Below, piece by piece: positions 1-8,449 of a DNA stretch of 64,000 nucleotides. The stretch covers positions 57,722-121,721 of the forward strand of contig JBQDYD010000006.1 in the NCBI GenBank assembly GCA_051967755.1. The letters are read 5' to 3'. Each line of letters starts with the position of its first letter. Position 1 is the first letter of the stretch. The position numbers and the translations under genes are program-made. The notes under the pieces are model-generated. The model was given only the letters and a program-made list of their open reading frames with translations. It searched no databases and had not been told where the DNA came from. The DNA comes from UBA1672 sp051967755 (GTDB taxonomy: Bacteria; Pseudomonadota; Alphaproteobacteria; Micavibrionales; Micavibrionaceae).

Positions 1-405
1 TAATTTTTCAATCGTATGATCGGCAAGCTTAACGCGCTCCTCCTGAGGTAGTTTTGCAAATACTTCTTTGATCGCATCAATACGGTCGCGCATAAATATA
101 CCATTAAACTCAACCATTTTTTCCGCCACCTTATCATACGCCAGCGCGTCAAAATCCTCCGCGATAAGCACTTCTTTCATCGCCATTTTATTATCGCGCA
201 TTTCCTTAAAAGCAGTGCGCATATTTTTCCACCTGCCTTTAAACGTATCCTTTAATATACCCCTTGTCTCAGGCGCTAATGTCTCCTTCACCTGATGCCA
301 ATCGGCATGTTTTTTCATTTTTTGGAAATGCCCCACCATCAGGCCAATAAACAAAACATTCAGGATGATTGATAAGGTAAATATAACTTTTATTTTCTTG
401 CTCAT
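1..405 (-). CDS. Periplasmic metal-sensor / Spy-CpxP-like protein (3' end outside window)
   Basis: An open frame of 135 codons runs off the left edge without a stop, so the C-terminus is missing. The start at 405 overlaps the stop of the upstream gene by 4 bp (ATGA), which implies translational coupling. The N-terminus has one hydrophobic anchor (about residues 6-25), followed by a helical, charged and Met-rich region. That is the look of the Spy/CpxP/CnrX group of periplasmic LTXXQ or heavy-metal-resistance proteins. The order ECF sigma, small membrane protein, then this protein matches the logic of the cnrYXH nickel/cobalt system, where CnrX is the periplasmic sensor. The family assignment is inferred from composition and context. 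The metal or stress sensed cannot be read from the sequence. Confidence 0.6.
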   Translation of the reverse strand, partial: MSKKIKVIFTLSIILNVLFIGLMVGHFQKMKKHADWHQVKETLAPETRGILKDTFKGRWKNMRTAFKEMRDNKMAMKEVLIAEDFDALAYDKVAEKMVEFNGIFMRDRIDAIKEVFAKLPQEERVKLADHTIEKL

Positions 406-740
406 AAGAACTCCCCGTAATCTATATCACTTTCCATGATTAATGTTTCCGCATCGAGCGCCGTAGACGCCACAGTGTATCCGGCATATTCGGTGATGCT
501 GTCACTATAGCCGCCCATAATAAAGCCGCACATCAAAACCAACGTCATAACCAATGCAGGCTGCGGAATAACAAAAAGCTGTGACACACCATCCATAAAC
601 GATTTTATGCCTTTTAACACGCCGCCACTTTCGGGCGCAGGCTTCAATGATGCCTGAATTATTCTATGCTCCAGATTACTGCGCATTTCAGGGACAGATC
701 GCTTCGACAGCAATGCATCTAAGTCTTTATCATGATCCAT
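402..740 (-). CDS. Small membrane protein, probable anti-sigma factor
   Basis: The protein has 112 residues: a soluble N-terminus of about 65 residues rich in charged amino acids, then one membrane segment (about residues 62-80) and a short acidic tail. The ATG at 740 is chosen because a perfect GGAGG lies 7 nt upstream. A GTG at 755 would give a longer but poorly supported form. It overlaps the end of the ECF sigma gene by 11 bp and the start of the metal-sensor-like gene by 4 bp. A one-pass protein encoded directly after an ECF sigma gene is usually its anti-sigma factor, as CnrY is for CnrH. I see no zinc-binding HXXXCXXC motif, so it is not a ZAS-type anti-sigma. The function is inferred from position and topology. 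Confidence 0.55.
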   Translation of the reverse strand: MDHDKDLDALLSKRSVPEMRSNLEHRIIQASLKPAPESGGVLKGIKSFMDGVSQLFVIPQPALVMTLVLMCGFIMGGYSDSITEYAGYTVASTALDAETLIMESDIDYGEFL

Positions 741-1335
741 AATAGTGCCTCCCACTCTCTTCTTCGTTCAACAATCCTTGCCGCGTTAAAATATCTCTAA
801 GGCCTGATTTCGCCCTCATTAATAATGACTCTAATGCCTTCACACCTATATCCATAATCTCTGCCGCCTCTTTATTGCTCAGCTCCTCATAAAAACACAG
901 GTTCAGGGCCATCTTTTGTCGCTCAGGCAATTCTTGTATTGCATCCTCTAATAATTTTTGTTGCTCATCCCCTTCCATCGTATCTTGCTGGTCGGGTGTA
1001 TTATCCGTAATACGGTCCAGAACATCAGAACCCTTCGAATCTTTTTTCTTACGCGCATAATCAATCGCCAGATTGGTTACCACACGATAAAACCATGTCG
1101 TAAACTTTGCGCCCTTGCCCGTCTTCCACATGTCAGGTTTCCGCCATAGCTTCAGGAAGGCTTCCTGAACGATATCTTCCGCCTCATCCTGATAGGGATA
1201 CATGCGATACGCCGCCGCATAAAACATTTTCGTATGCCGCATAACAAGCAACGAGAAAGCCTCATGATCCGAACTTTGTATCCGGATCATGAGTTCTTCA
1301 TCACTTAACTCATCTAATTTCGATGGTGTTGCCAT
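730..1335 (-). CDS. ECF-subfamily RNA polymerase sigma factor
   Basis: The 201-residue protein has the two ECF sigma regions. Sigma-2 (about residues 15-85) includes the DEAEDIVQEAFLKLW core-binding motif and the FTTWFYRVVTNLAIDYARK promoter-melting segment. Sigma-4 (about residues 130-190) includes LPERQKMALNLCFYEELSNKE and a helix-turn-helix. The ATG at 1335 follows a GAGG and is preferred to an upstream TTG in the same frame. It lies directly downstream of an EF-hand gene and overlaps a probable anti-sigma gene, so the operon probably forms an autoregulated envelope or metal response unit. The family call is secure. The signal and regulon are not visible here. Confidence 0.93.
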   Translation of the reverse strand: MATPSKLDELSDEELMIRIQSSDHEAFSLLVMRHTKMFYAAAYRMYPYQDEAEDIVQEAFLKLWRKPDMWKTGKGAKFTTWFYRVVTNLAIDYARKKKDSKGSDVLDRITDNTPDQQDTMEGDEQQKLLEDAIQELPERQKMALNLCFYEELSNKEAAEIMDIGVKALESLLMRAKSGLRDILTRQGLLNEEESGRHYYGS

Positions 1336-1359
1336 TAAACCTCGCAACAATGGTTGCCG

Positions 1360-1671
1360 TTATTCGCCTTCAGGAGGCGCATCGCCATGGCCGCCCTTTT
1401 TGCCTTTATGCTCTTTCCATTTTTCTTTCATCTTGGCTCTGGCTTCTTCGGCTTCTTCTTTCGTGATTTCACCGTTTCCATCCAGATCCATTTTTGAGAA
1501 CATCTTTTCGGCGCCTTCTAAAAATTCACTTTTAGTCACAACGCCATCACCATTCAAATCATGCTTTTCGAACATTTTATGGCCTTTTTTACCGCCATGT
1601 GGTCCGGCTTCTGCTGCTGTCGGTACACTCACCGCCAAAGCCAAAGCTGATAGCATAAGTAATTTTTTCAT
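1360..1671 (-). CDS. Exported EF-hand calcium-binding protein
   Basis: The 103-residue protein begins with a signal peptide (about residues 1-22, ending AEA). Two classical EF-hand loops follow: DLNGDGVVTKSE and DLDGNGEITKEE, each with Asp/Asn at positions 1, 3 and 5 and Glu at 12. The C-terminus is Lys, Gly and His rich. It is the first gene of a four-gene unit reading leftward, 24 bp before the sigma factor start. Similar EF-hand proteins are found next to ECF sigma / metal-sensor clusters in other alphaproteobacteria. It probably binds divalent cations in the periplasm. Whether it contributes to sensing or merely buffers metal is unknown. Confidence 0.85.
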   Translation of the reverse strand: MKKLLMLSALALAVSVPTAAEAGPHGGKKGHKMFEKHDLNGDGVVTKSEFLEGAEKMFSKMDLDGNGEITKEEAEEARAKMKEKWKEHKGKKGGHGDAPPEGE

Positions 1672-1770
1672 TATCCATTCCTCTCGGGTTGATTGCTAAT
1701 ATACCCATATTACGCAGCGTACTTCACAACCCTTCGAAAAAAAATAACACCGAAAAACCCCTAGTATTCT

Positions 1771-3003
1771 CTAGCTTTTCAGGTCAATCACCACACGATG
1801 TTTAGAAGAAAGGTTCGGGCGCAAGATCATCGTATCAAGGATCTTGGTTTTCTTTTTCAGGCGCACCTCGAACAATACACTCCCGTCTTTATATTGGCGC
1901 GCCACATATGTACCGAGTAAGCTGCTCTTCGTGAAACTCTCCTGCGGGCTTAAGCGCCACTTCGTTGAATCAAGCTTGATCCGCAATACATTACGCACAT
2001 GATCGATGGCCACCTTGTACCGCGTGGTTTCCGTTACCTCAATCACCAGACGGGTACGCCCGGGATGCTTGCCGCTCCGCAATCTAATGGCTTCGGCCAG
2101 ATACTTTACCGGCGCCTCAGAACTCACCTTCTTCTTAACAGGTTTCTTTACAGGTGGGCGCACAGAGGCGCTCTTGGTTGCCGCTACCGGTTTTTTATCC
2201 GGCACAACAACATCACCATCAGACTGACGAACGCCATTAGAAACTTGCGCCTTTTTGGTAGGCGCAACATCACGCGCCGCTAATTTCTGCGCCGGGAGTA
2301 TTGGCGGAACGACGACACCGCCAACCATGCGCTCTTCAGACGTGGTTGGTTTTTTAGCAAGGAAAGACGCGGTCGATACAGAATTCGCTCTCGGCTTTTC
2401 TTTTTTAACAACAACAACGTTTTGCACGGGCTTTCTTTTGGGAACGACCAAAGTCTGGCTGGATTGATCATCCTCTCCGAAAATCGTTTTAATCTTTTTC
2501 AGCAGATCCTGCTCTGCCACTGCATGTGTTGGTTTAGAGATGGAGCTTTCCGCAATTTGATAGTTTTCCAACTCCGTATCGCCGGGCTCCAATCGCAAAA
2601 CGCGCATCTTACCGTCTTGTCCGCTTTTTGCATCAGGTTGAAAATGCGGGCTTAATTCCTTTTTATTCTTACGTCTGGCCGTATTAACAGCCCCGCGCGC
2701 AGCCAAGTGTGCCTGCATCGGGTCAATCACTTCGCTCTTCTCGACAAGGTTCCAATTCCCCTTCTCTGCCAACAAAATTTCAGATTGAATTTTCTGCGCG
2801 GGAACGCGTGCATAATATTCCTGACCGATGGGCGCCTCTTCAGACGCCGCGGGCGATTTTGTTATATCGGGAAAATTGGGCAAGGATAAATCATCTACGC
2901 ACGCCGTTAACAATAACGACACACACATGCATAAATATAACCGCAGCGATTTTCCATGAAAACGAGGACGCAAGACAAAATTTGTTTTGGTTAATAAACA
3001 CAT
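1771..3003 (-). CDS. AMIN-domain lipoprotein
   Basis: The 410-residue protein starts with a basic, hydrophobic leader ending in a lipobox (LLLTAC; the Cys is about residue 35), so it is probably an outer-membrane or periplasmic lipoprotein. The middle (about 60-290) is low-complexity, rich in Lys, Pro and Val, with repeated VVVPxKKPV-like stretches that look like a flexible linker. The last 110 residues resemble an AMIN domain: they include GRTRLVIEVTE, then beta strands, and end RVVIDLKS. AMIN domains bind peptidoglycan or secretin-type partners in amidases and PilQ. No enzymatic domain is present, so it is more likely an envelope anchor or adaptor. The ATG at 3003 is preferred to a TTG three codons upstream. 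Confidence 0.6.
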   Translation of the reverse strand: MCLLTKTNFVLRPRFHGKSLRLYLCMCVSLLLTACVDDLSLPNFPDITKSPAASEEAPIGQEYYARVPAQKIQSEILLAEKGNWNLVEKSEVIDPMQAHLAARGAVNTARRKNKKELSPHFQPDAKSGQDGKMRVLRLEPGDTELENYQIAESSISKPTHAVAEQDLLKKIKTIFGEDDQSSQTLVVPKRKPVQNVVVVKKEKPRANSVSTASFLAKKPTTSEERMVGGVVVPPILPAQKLAARDVAPTKKAQVSNGVRQSDGDVVVPDKKPVAATKSASVRPPVKKPVKKKVSSEAPVKYLAEAIRLRSGKHPGRTRLVIEVTETTRYKVAIDHVRNVLRIKLDSTKWRLSPQESFTKSSLLGTYVARQYKDGSVLFEVRLKKKTKILDTMILRPNLSSKHRVVIDLKS

Positions 3004-3076
3004 AGCACGCAATCTTTTTTGGGTGGCATCATTTTAAAATCAAGGAGCCTTCAGGTCAATTCACACCGCGGCTTCC

Positions 3077-4225
3077 TCACCCCTTATCCACACACCCCTT
3101 GATCGCATCATGAGATGTTTTATCAAGCTCATCCCGACTGGGCATAACAAAAGCGGAAAAAAGTTTTTTAATCAAACGCACATAACGCTCAGGCTTTTTA
3201 GACATCAAAATATGCGCAAGCAACATAATAATCCAGACAACCGTCAGAACAACCAACGGCACACCTAACGCGGCGCCAAAATATCCGATCCCCCCCATCA
3301 CGGCGATCAATGATATGATTATAACACTGGCGTAACGCACCGGAATTCCGGCATCAATAAAATGATGGTGAAAATGCCCGCGATCGGGGGCAAAGGGATG
3401 CTTACCATTTGAAACGCGGCGATAAAATTGCGCACATGTATCAAAGATAGGAAAGCCAATGATCCACGCAACAACAATCGGCTCAAGCGGTGCACTCGGG
3501 TTTCTCGCCAGCAAAACAGAAAACCATGCGATGGTTAACCCCACAGACATACTCCCCGCATCCCCTAAAAACAGGCTGGCTCTACGTCTTAACGGATTAC
3601 GCATATTAAACACCAAAAAACCGCAAAGACATGCCACCAACAGCGCGAGGACATGAACATAGTCATACCACCCCGCAGCAACACAGGCGACGATAAACCA
3701 TCCGAAAATAACAACGGATGTGCCGCCAACCAGACCATCCATCCCGTCCATTAAATTCATTGCATTTATCAATAGTACAATCGCGGTAATCGTGAACGGG
3801 TAAGACAGAAACCCGGTCCAAACAACGCCCATACCAAACAGGTCGCCCAAATACGCAGCCTGAACATTACCCCAAAACGAGATCAATGCAGCCGCCAAAA
3901 TATGTACAACCATCTTTATTTTTGCGGGAATATGAAATTGGTCATCAAGCGCCCCCACAGTCAGCAAAAGAATAAGGGCAGAATATAAAGACCAATATTT
4001 ATGGATATTCACATATTCAAACCACAACCCAAGAACCATAAAGGTGGTGAAAATTATAATCCCCCCAACCGGCGGAATGGCCTTTTCGTGCTTTTTACGC
4101 CCGCCCGGTTTATCTACAATTCCGGATAATCTTGCCAATTTTCTGACAGGCATTATCAAAAGCACAACAACCAAAAATGCTATTGCCGATGTGAGGAGTA
4201 CATTAAATGTCAGTGGATCACTCAT
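3077..4225 (-). CDS. Undecaprenyl-phosphate N-acetylhexosamine 1-phosphate transferase, WecA/TagO-like
   Basis: This 382-residue polytopic membrane protein (about ten segments) belongs to the MraY/WecA family. It transfers sugar-1-phosphate from a UDP-sugar to undecaprenyl phosphate to start glycan synthesis at the inner membrane. Family motifs are visible: KPGGRKKHEKAIPPVGG near the N-terminus, the Asp-rich NAMNLMDGMDGLVGG, FLGDAGSMSVG, and HFHHHFIDAG, which in WecA contacts the nucleotide sugar. It lacks MraY-specific context (no mur genes nearby), so an O-antigen or exopolysaccharide role is likelier. gmd and fcl lie 7-9 kb away, which fits surface glycan production. Confidence 0.85.
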   Translation of the reverse strand: MSDPLTFNVLLTSAIAFLVVVLLIMPVRKLARLSGIVDKPGGRKKHEKAIPPVGGIIIFTTFMVLGLWFEYVNIHKYWSLYSALILLLTVGALDDQFHIPAKIKMVVHILAAALISFWGNVQAAYLGDLFGMGVVWTGFLSYPFTITAIVLLINAMNLMDGMDGLVGGTSVVIFGWFIVACVAAGWYDYVHVLALLVACLCGFLVFNMRNPLRRRASLFLGDAGSMSVGLTIAWFSVLLARNPSAPLEPIVVAWIIGFPIFDTCAQFYRRVSNGKHPFAPDRGHFHHHFIDAGIPVRYASVIIISLIAVMGGIGYFGAALGVPLVVLTVVWIIMLLAHILMSKKPERYVRLIKKLFSAFVMPSRDELDKTSHDAIKGCVDKG

Positions 4226-4393
4226 ATCTGTCTGTGTTTATCTGTGCCTGTAATTCAAGTAAAACTAGCACACATAATAAAAAAGAACAGGTACTAATTA
4301 CAGACCTGCCTTGAAACACACACATAAAACCAAGTAAAGCCATGCCTGTATTCAGACACGGCTATACACCACATTTTGTGCATATATTATTTT

Positions 4394-4555
4394 TTAGATA
4401 TAACTACGCAATGTAACAAAAGTTGTGTTTAAGTCTGTACCAATGATCCCGACTGTAACAACAATAGCAACCGCGATACCTGCAACAATAAGCCCATATT
4501 CAATGGCCGTTGCGCCTGACTCGTCCTGAATATAGCTTTTAATTAAATTCAGCAT
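4394..4555 (-). CDS. Flp/Fap-type pilin subunit
   Basis: This small gene encodes 53 residues. It has the typical class IVb Flp pilin layout: a short charged N-terminus, then the pilin core DESGATAIEYGLIVAGIA with the Glu five residues after the putative cleavage Gly, followed by a hydrophobic helix and a short polar tail. It stands alone, between the WecA-like gene and the FAD-dependent MnmC-domain gene. No tad, cpa or rcp assembly genes occur in the window. The 400 bp around it contain no other gene I can support. The family call is strong; whether it is assembled into a pilus depends on a tad locus elsewhere. Confidence 0.85.
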   Translation of the reverse strand: MLNLIKSYIQDESGATAIEYGLIVAGIAVAIVVTVGIIGTDLNTTFVTLRSYI

Positions 4556-4633
4556 AATGCGTATCCTCTCCTATTACCCTCCATTATGACGCATGAAATG
4601 ATAAAACTTTGTAAAGATTACATAACATTATAA

Positions 4634-5662
4634 CTAACTATACCGGTCAGGTGACAGAGCACTCTCTATGCTGCTTGGGATATCCCGCTCTTTTAAAATC
4701 ATCTTATTGGCTAAAATCACAGCCGAAAGCAAGCTGCTTAAGATACCATGTGACCCATGGGCCGTAGAAATATATAGGCTTTCATCTAACGCACCCACCA
4801 CGGGAAAGTGATCCTTTGACGTTGTGCGCACCCCTGCTCGTGCGCCGCACACATCATACGCCCCCGTTAATTCGGGTAAATTTTTGACCATTTTTTCAAT
4901 ATTATCTTGATTATCTTCCTCTATCAAATCACTATGATCCAGCCAGCGTTGAAAGGTTGACCCCACACAATGCGCCCCATTTATGGACGGTGCCATATAC
5001 CCACCATAGCCAATTGTTGTTTTCAGGGCGGCAGTCTTATCGCTCTGCTTAATATAGGTAACCTGCCCCCTTACGGCTTTTAACGGTAAATGTGATGCCT
5101 CGTTGAATGACAAACACCTTACGCCGTTGGCCAAAACGGTAATATCCCCATCCAGCGTGTTTAGATCCGCAATGGAGCTGTTTAAATAAACCTCAACACC
5201 TTTCGCATAATGCGCGCATAGCTTTTTGGGTGAAACCGTGCCCGATTGCGGCAAGTATAAACAATCATAAGGGATTTGAACGGCTGATATCTCTGATGCG
5301 TCTTGCGCGGATACAATGCGCATCCCCTCTTCGCCCCAGCCCCAGTTTTTGACAGTTTTAGGGAAACGGCGCTGCTTTTTCTCATCATTCATTAAATGCA
5401 GCGCGCCGCATGGATTCCATTCTATGGCATCACCAAAGCCTTCAAACACCGCTAATGCCGCATAAAATGCGCGGGAGTAAAACTGCCCGACCGCGTCAAA
5501 TTCCGCCGTAAAGCGCGGGTTGTAAAGCCCTACATCATTCCCCGATGCGCCGCTTGCGATATGATCCGCCGCCTCGTAAATCACAGGCTCCGCGCCTTCC
5601 CGCTTCAGGACATAAGCGAGCGCGCAGCCGGCGAGGCCGCCGCCGATAATATTTACGCGCAT
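4634..5662 (-). CDS. mnmC: FAD-dependent cmnm5s2U34 oxidoreductase (MnmC C-terminal-domain type)
   Basis: The 342-residue protein has an N-terminal Rossmann FAD motif (IIGGGLAGCALAYVLKREGAE) and the DadA/glycine-oxidase fold, with GVRTTSKDHFPVVG and HGSHGILSS near the C-terminus. In MnmC this domain removes the carboxymethyl group of cmnm5(s2)U34 in tRNA, giving nm5(s2)U. The partner methyltransferase gene mnmD lies immediately upstream and overlaps by 10 bp, so the two halves of the enterobacterial bifunctional MnmC are separate but coupled here. The start at 5662 matches the family N-terminus; a longer frame to 5692 adds ten unlikely residues. mnmA, which thiolates the same nucleotide, is also in the window. 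Confidence 0.85.
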   Translation of the reverse strand: MRVNIIGGGLAGCALAYVLKREGAEPVIYEAADHIASGASGNDVGLYNPRFTAEFDAVGQFYSRAFYAALAVFEGFGDAIEWNPCGALHLMNDEKKQRRFPKTVKNWGWGEEGMRIVSAQDASEISAVQIPYDCLYLPQSGTVSPKKLCAHYAKGVEVYLNSSIADLNTLDGDITVLANGVRCLSFNEASHLPLKAVRGQVTYIKQSDKTAALKTTIGYGGYMAPSINGAHCVGSTFQRWLDHSDLIEEDNQDNIEKMVKNLPELTGAYDVCGARAGVRTTSKDHFPVVGALDESLYISTAHGSHGILSSLLSAVILANKMILKERDIPSSIESALSPDRYS

Positions 5663-6339
5663 GATGCACCCCCTTGGTATGTGCCGACGCACATTTCGCG
5701 TTTTCGGCCAAATCCCGGCACTTTGCGCACATCAAAGCCTTGCGCCTCCAGACCGCGGCGCACGAACCCCGCGGCGGTAAATGTCGCAAATCGGGCCATA
5801 TTTACAGATAATCGGGCCATATTTTCAAAGACGGTTTCGCTCCACATATCAGGGTTGCTGGAAGGTTTAAATCCATCCAAAAACCAGCAATCCACATCAG
5901 CCGATAATTTGGGCATTTCTTCGTTCACATCACCAAAGATTAAAGTTAAACGCGCGCCATCACAAATTTCCAGATCATGCCGCCCCGCCGATATATCATC
6001 GGGGTAGACGGAAAGCAGCAGATCAAGCGCCCCGCGAATCCCCTCCCAATGAGAGAGATGATCGCGAATATAATTTTTCGTCAGGGGAAATTTCTCAAAG
6101 GAAATAAAATGAAGGTTTTTTGGGCGGGTATTAACATCGGCAGATTGCCACAAACAAAGTGCCGCCAAAAAGTTCAAACCCGTGCCAAAGCCCGTCTCAC
6201 AGATGGTGAAACGCCCCCTGCCCTGCCAGAATTCAGGCAAGCCGTTGCCGTCTATAAAGACATGCCGCGTTTCCGCCAGCCCGTCTTGTACAGAAAAATA
6301 AACATCATCAAATTGTTCTGATCTTGGCACTTGGGTCAT
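5653..6339 (-). CDS. mnmD: tRNA U34 5-methylaminomethyl methyltransferase (MnmD)
   Basis: The 228-residue protein corresponds to the N-terminal methyltransferase half of E. coli MnmC (DUF752). It converts nm5(s2)U34 to mnm5(s2)U using S-adenosylmethionine. Visible motifs are an N-terminal segment with the family pattern FDDVYFSVQDGLAETRHVF, the SAM site ICETGFGTGLNFL, and the VDCWFLDGFKPSSNPDMWS segment typical of MnmD. It ends 10 bp inside the start of the FAD-domain gene. The freestanding form is known in some bacteria, including Aquifex. It is divergent from the Dcp peptidase gene across a short 55 bp gap. Confidence 0.9.
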   Translation of the reverse strand: MTQVPRSEQFDDVYFSVQDGLAETRHVFIDGNGLPEFWQGRGRFTICETGFGTGLNFLAALCLWQSADVNTRPKNLHFISFEKFPLTKNYIRDHLSHWEGIRGALDLLLSVYPDDISAGRHDLEICDGARLTLIFGDVNEEMPKLSADVDCWFLDGFKPSSNPDMWSETVFENMARLSVNMARFATFTAAGFVRRGLEAQGFDVRKVPGFGRKREMCVGTYQGGASCA

Positions 6340-6394
6340 TTTATCTTTATATAGTGTTATTGTTTTTAGTCATATAGAAAACCAAAGGATTACT

Positions 6395-8446
6395 ATGAGT
6401 GACAACCCGCTTCTTCAAATTTCAAATGTAAAAAATCATGCCCCGCTGTTTGATCAGGTAAAAACCGAACATTATCTGCCCGCAGTTGAGGAAGGCATCA
6501 AGCGCGCGCGTAAGAATATCGATGCGATTAAGGCGAACACGGACGCGCCGACATTTGAGAATACAATCGTTGCCATGGAAGACGCATCTGAGGATTTAGG
6601 GCAAGCGGCCTCTGTGTTTTATAACCAGCTCTCTGCGATGGGCGGTGATGATTTGCATGAATTGGCCGCGCAAATCGGCCCGATGAATGCCAGCTTTTCT
6701 AATGATGTGATGTTGGATGAAGACCTATTCGCCCGCGTGAAGGCCGTCTATGATCAGCGTGATGATCTGGGATTAAGCGTTGAGGAATATACCCTGCTGG
6801 ATGATACATATCGCGGATTTGTGCGCGCAGGTGCGTTATTGGATGATGATAAGAAAACCCGCCTGAGAGAGATTTCAGAAAAGCTTTCTATGCTGAACCC
6901 TGCCTTCATGCAAAACGCGATTAAATCCGCCGAAGCGTTTGAGATGGTAATTGAGAGCGAAGATGATCTGGCAGGATTGCCAGACAGCGCGATTGAATCG
7001 GCCGCCCACGCCGCCGAAGAACGCGGCCATGAAGGCAAGTGGGTGTTTACACTGGATTTCCCAAGCTTTGGCCCGTTCCTGCAATATGCGGATAATCGGG
7101 GCTTGCGCGAGAAAATCTGGCGCGCCTATGCATCACGCAGTTGGAATGATGAATTTGATAATTCCGATAACATCAAACAAATCATATCCCTGCGCACAGA
7201 GCGTGCAAACCTGTTGGGTTATGACACACATGCGCATTATGTTCTGGAAGAACGCATGGCCAAAAGTCCTGACAACGTGTGGGAATTTTTGGAAAAACTA
7301 AAATCCGCATATAAACCCGCCGCGCAACAAGATCTGGATGATCTAACAAAATTCGCAAAAGAAGAGCACGGCATTGATGATCTACAGCCATGGGATATTG
7401 GCTATTATTCAGAGAAGTTAAAGCAAAAGTTATTTGATTTCACATCCGAAGACTTCCGCCCCTATTACCAAATTGACAAGGTTCTGGATGGATGTTTCAA
7501 TCATTTCAGTAAGTTATTCGGCCTGAAATTTGTCCAATCAAAAGAATACCCCGTCTGGCATGAAGATGTAAAAGTCTTTGATGTGGTCAATGAAAAGGAC
7601 GGCAGTTTTGTCGGAACGCTCTATGGTGACTTCCACCCGCGTAAGGGAAAAAACCAAGGCGCATGGAAAACCAGCTATCGCGACCAAGGGTTATTCAGGG
7701 GGAACATCGAACGCCCTGTTGTGGCGATTGTTTGTAATTTCACCAAACCGACAAAGGCACGTCCATCCCTGTTAACCCATGGTGAGGTCACAACCCTGTA
7801 CCATGAAATGGGACATGCGGTGCATGCACTGTTATCTGATGTGACATATCGTTCGCATGCAGGTACGTCTGTGCTTTGGGATTTTGTAGAGCTTCCTTCG
7901 CAGCTTCAAGAAAATTGGTGCTATGAAAAAGATGTGCTTGATACATTTGCCGCGCATTACGAAACAGGCGAAAAAATCCCCGCCGAACTTGTTGAGAAAC
8001 TCAACAAGGCCAAAAACTTCATGACCGGTTGGGGCGGCTTGCGCCAGGTTGGTTTGGGAACACTGGATATGGCATGGCATACATGTGATCCGTCCACGGT
8101 GGATGATGTGGCCGCGTTCGAAGATGATGCAACAAAAGACACCTCCCTCTTCCCGCGTATGGCGGGGCCGACCTCAACCGCGTTCGGGCATATTTTTGCA
8201 GGCGGATATTCCGCCGGATATTACAGTTATAAATGGGCGGAGGTGTTAGACGCCGATACCTATGAATGGTTCCTTGAAAAAGGTCTGTATGACCAAGAGG
8301 TCGCGCAAAGTTACCGCGATAATATCCTGTCGCGCGGCGGCAGTGAAAAGCCTGATGTGCTTTATAAACGGTTCCGCGGGCGCGATGCCGACCCTGATGC
8401 CCTGCTGCGCCGTGAAGGATTGCTGAAGGATAAAAAGGCCGCGTAA
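6395..8446 (+). CDS. dcp: M3-family peptidyl-dipeptidase
   Basis: The 683-residue zinc metallopeptidase is similar along its length to Dcp, which removes C-terminal dipeptides from oligopeptides. The zinc site is HEMGH (His470, Glu471, His474), with the third ligand Glu499 in WDFVELPSQ. The N-terminus (NHAPLFDQVKTEHYLPAVEEGI) and the helical lid match Dcp better than oligopeptidase A. No signal peptide is present, so it is probably cytoplasmic and recycles peptides. It is followed after 3 bp by an unknown membrane-anchored protein and is likely co-transcribed with it. Confidence 0.93.
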   Translation: MSDNPLLQISNVKNHAPLFDQVKTEHYLPAVEEGIKRARKNIDAIKANTDAPTFENTIVAMEDASEDLGQAASVFYNQLSAMGGDDLHELAAQIGPMNASFSNDVMLDEDLFARVKAVYDQRDDLGLSVEEYTLLDDTYRGFVRAGALLDDDKKTRLREISEKLSMLNPAFMQNAIKSAEAFEMVIESEDDLAGLPDSAIESAAHAAEERGHEGKWVFTLDFPSFGPFLQYADNRGLREKIWRAYASRSWNDEFDNSDNIKQIISLRTERANLLGYDTHAHYVLEERMAKSPDNVWEFLEKLKSAYKPAAQQDLDDLTKFAKEEHGIDDLQPWDIGYYSEKLKQKLFDFTSEDFRPYYQIDKVLDGCFNHFSKLFGLKFVQSKEYPVWHEDVKVFDVVNEKDGSFVGTLYGDFHPRKGKNQGAWKTSYRDQGLFRGNIERPVVAIVCNFTKPTKARPSLLTHGEVTTLYHEMGHAVHALLSDVTYRSHAGTSVLWDFVELPSQLQENWCYEKDVLDTFAAHYETGEKIPAELVEKLNKAKNFMTGWGGLRQVGLGTLDMAWHTCDPSTVDDVAAFEDDATKDTSLFPRMAGPTSTAFGHIFAGGYSAGYYSYKWAEVLDADTYEWFLEKGLYDQEVAQSYRDNILSRGGSEKPDVLYKRFRGRDADPDALLRREGLLKDKKAA

Positions 8447-8449
8447 TTT

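Noticed and set aside
1703..1736. An ECF-type promoter (GGGTT ... CGTAAT on the minus strand) before the EF-hand gene
   Set aside because: The spacing between the two elements is about 13 bp for the best pair, shorter than usual for ECF promoters, so it is not reported as a feature.
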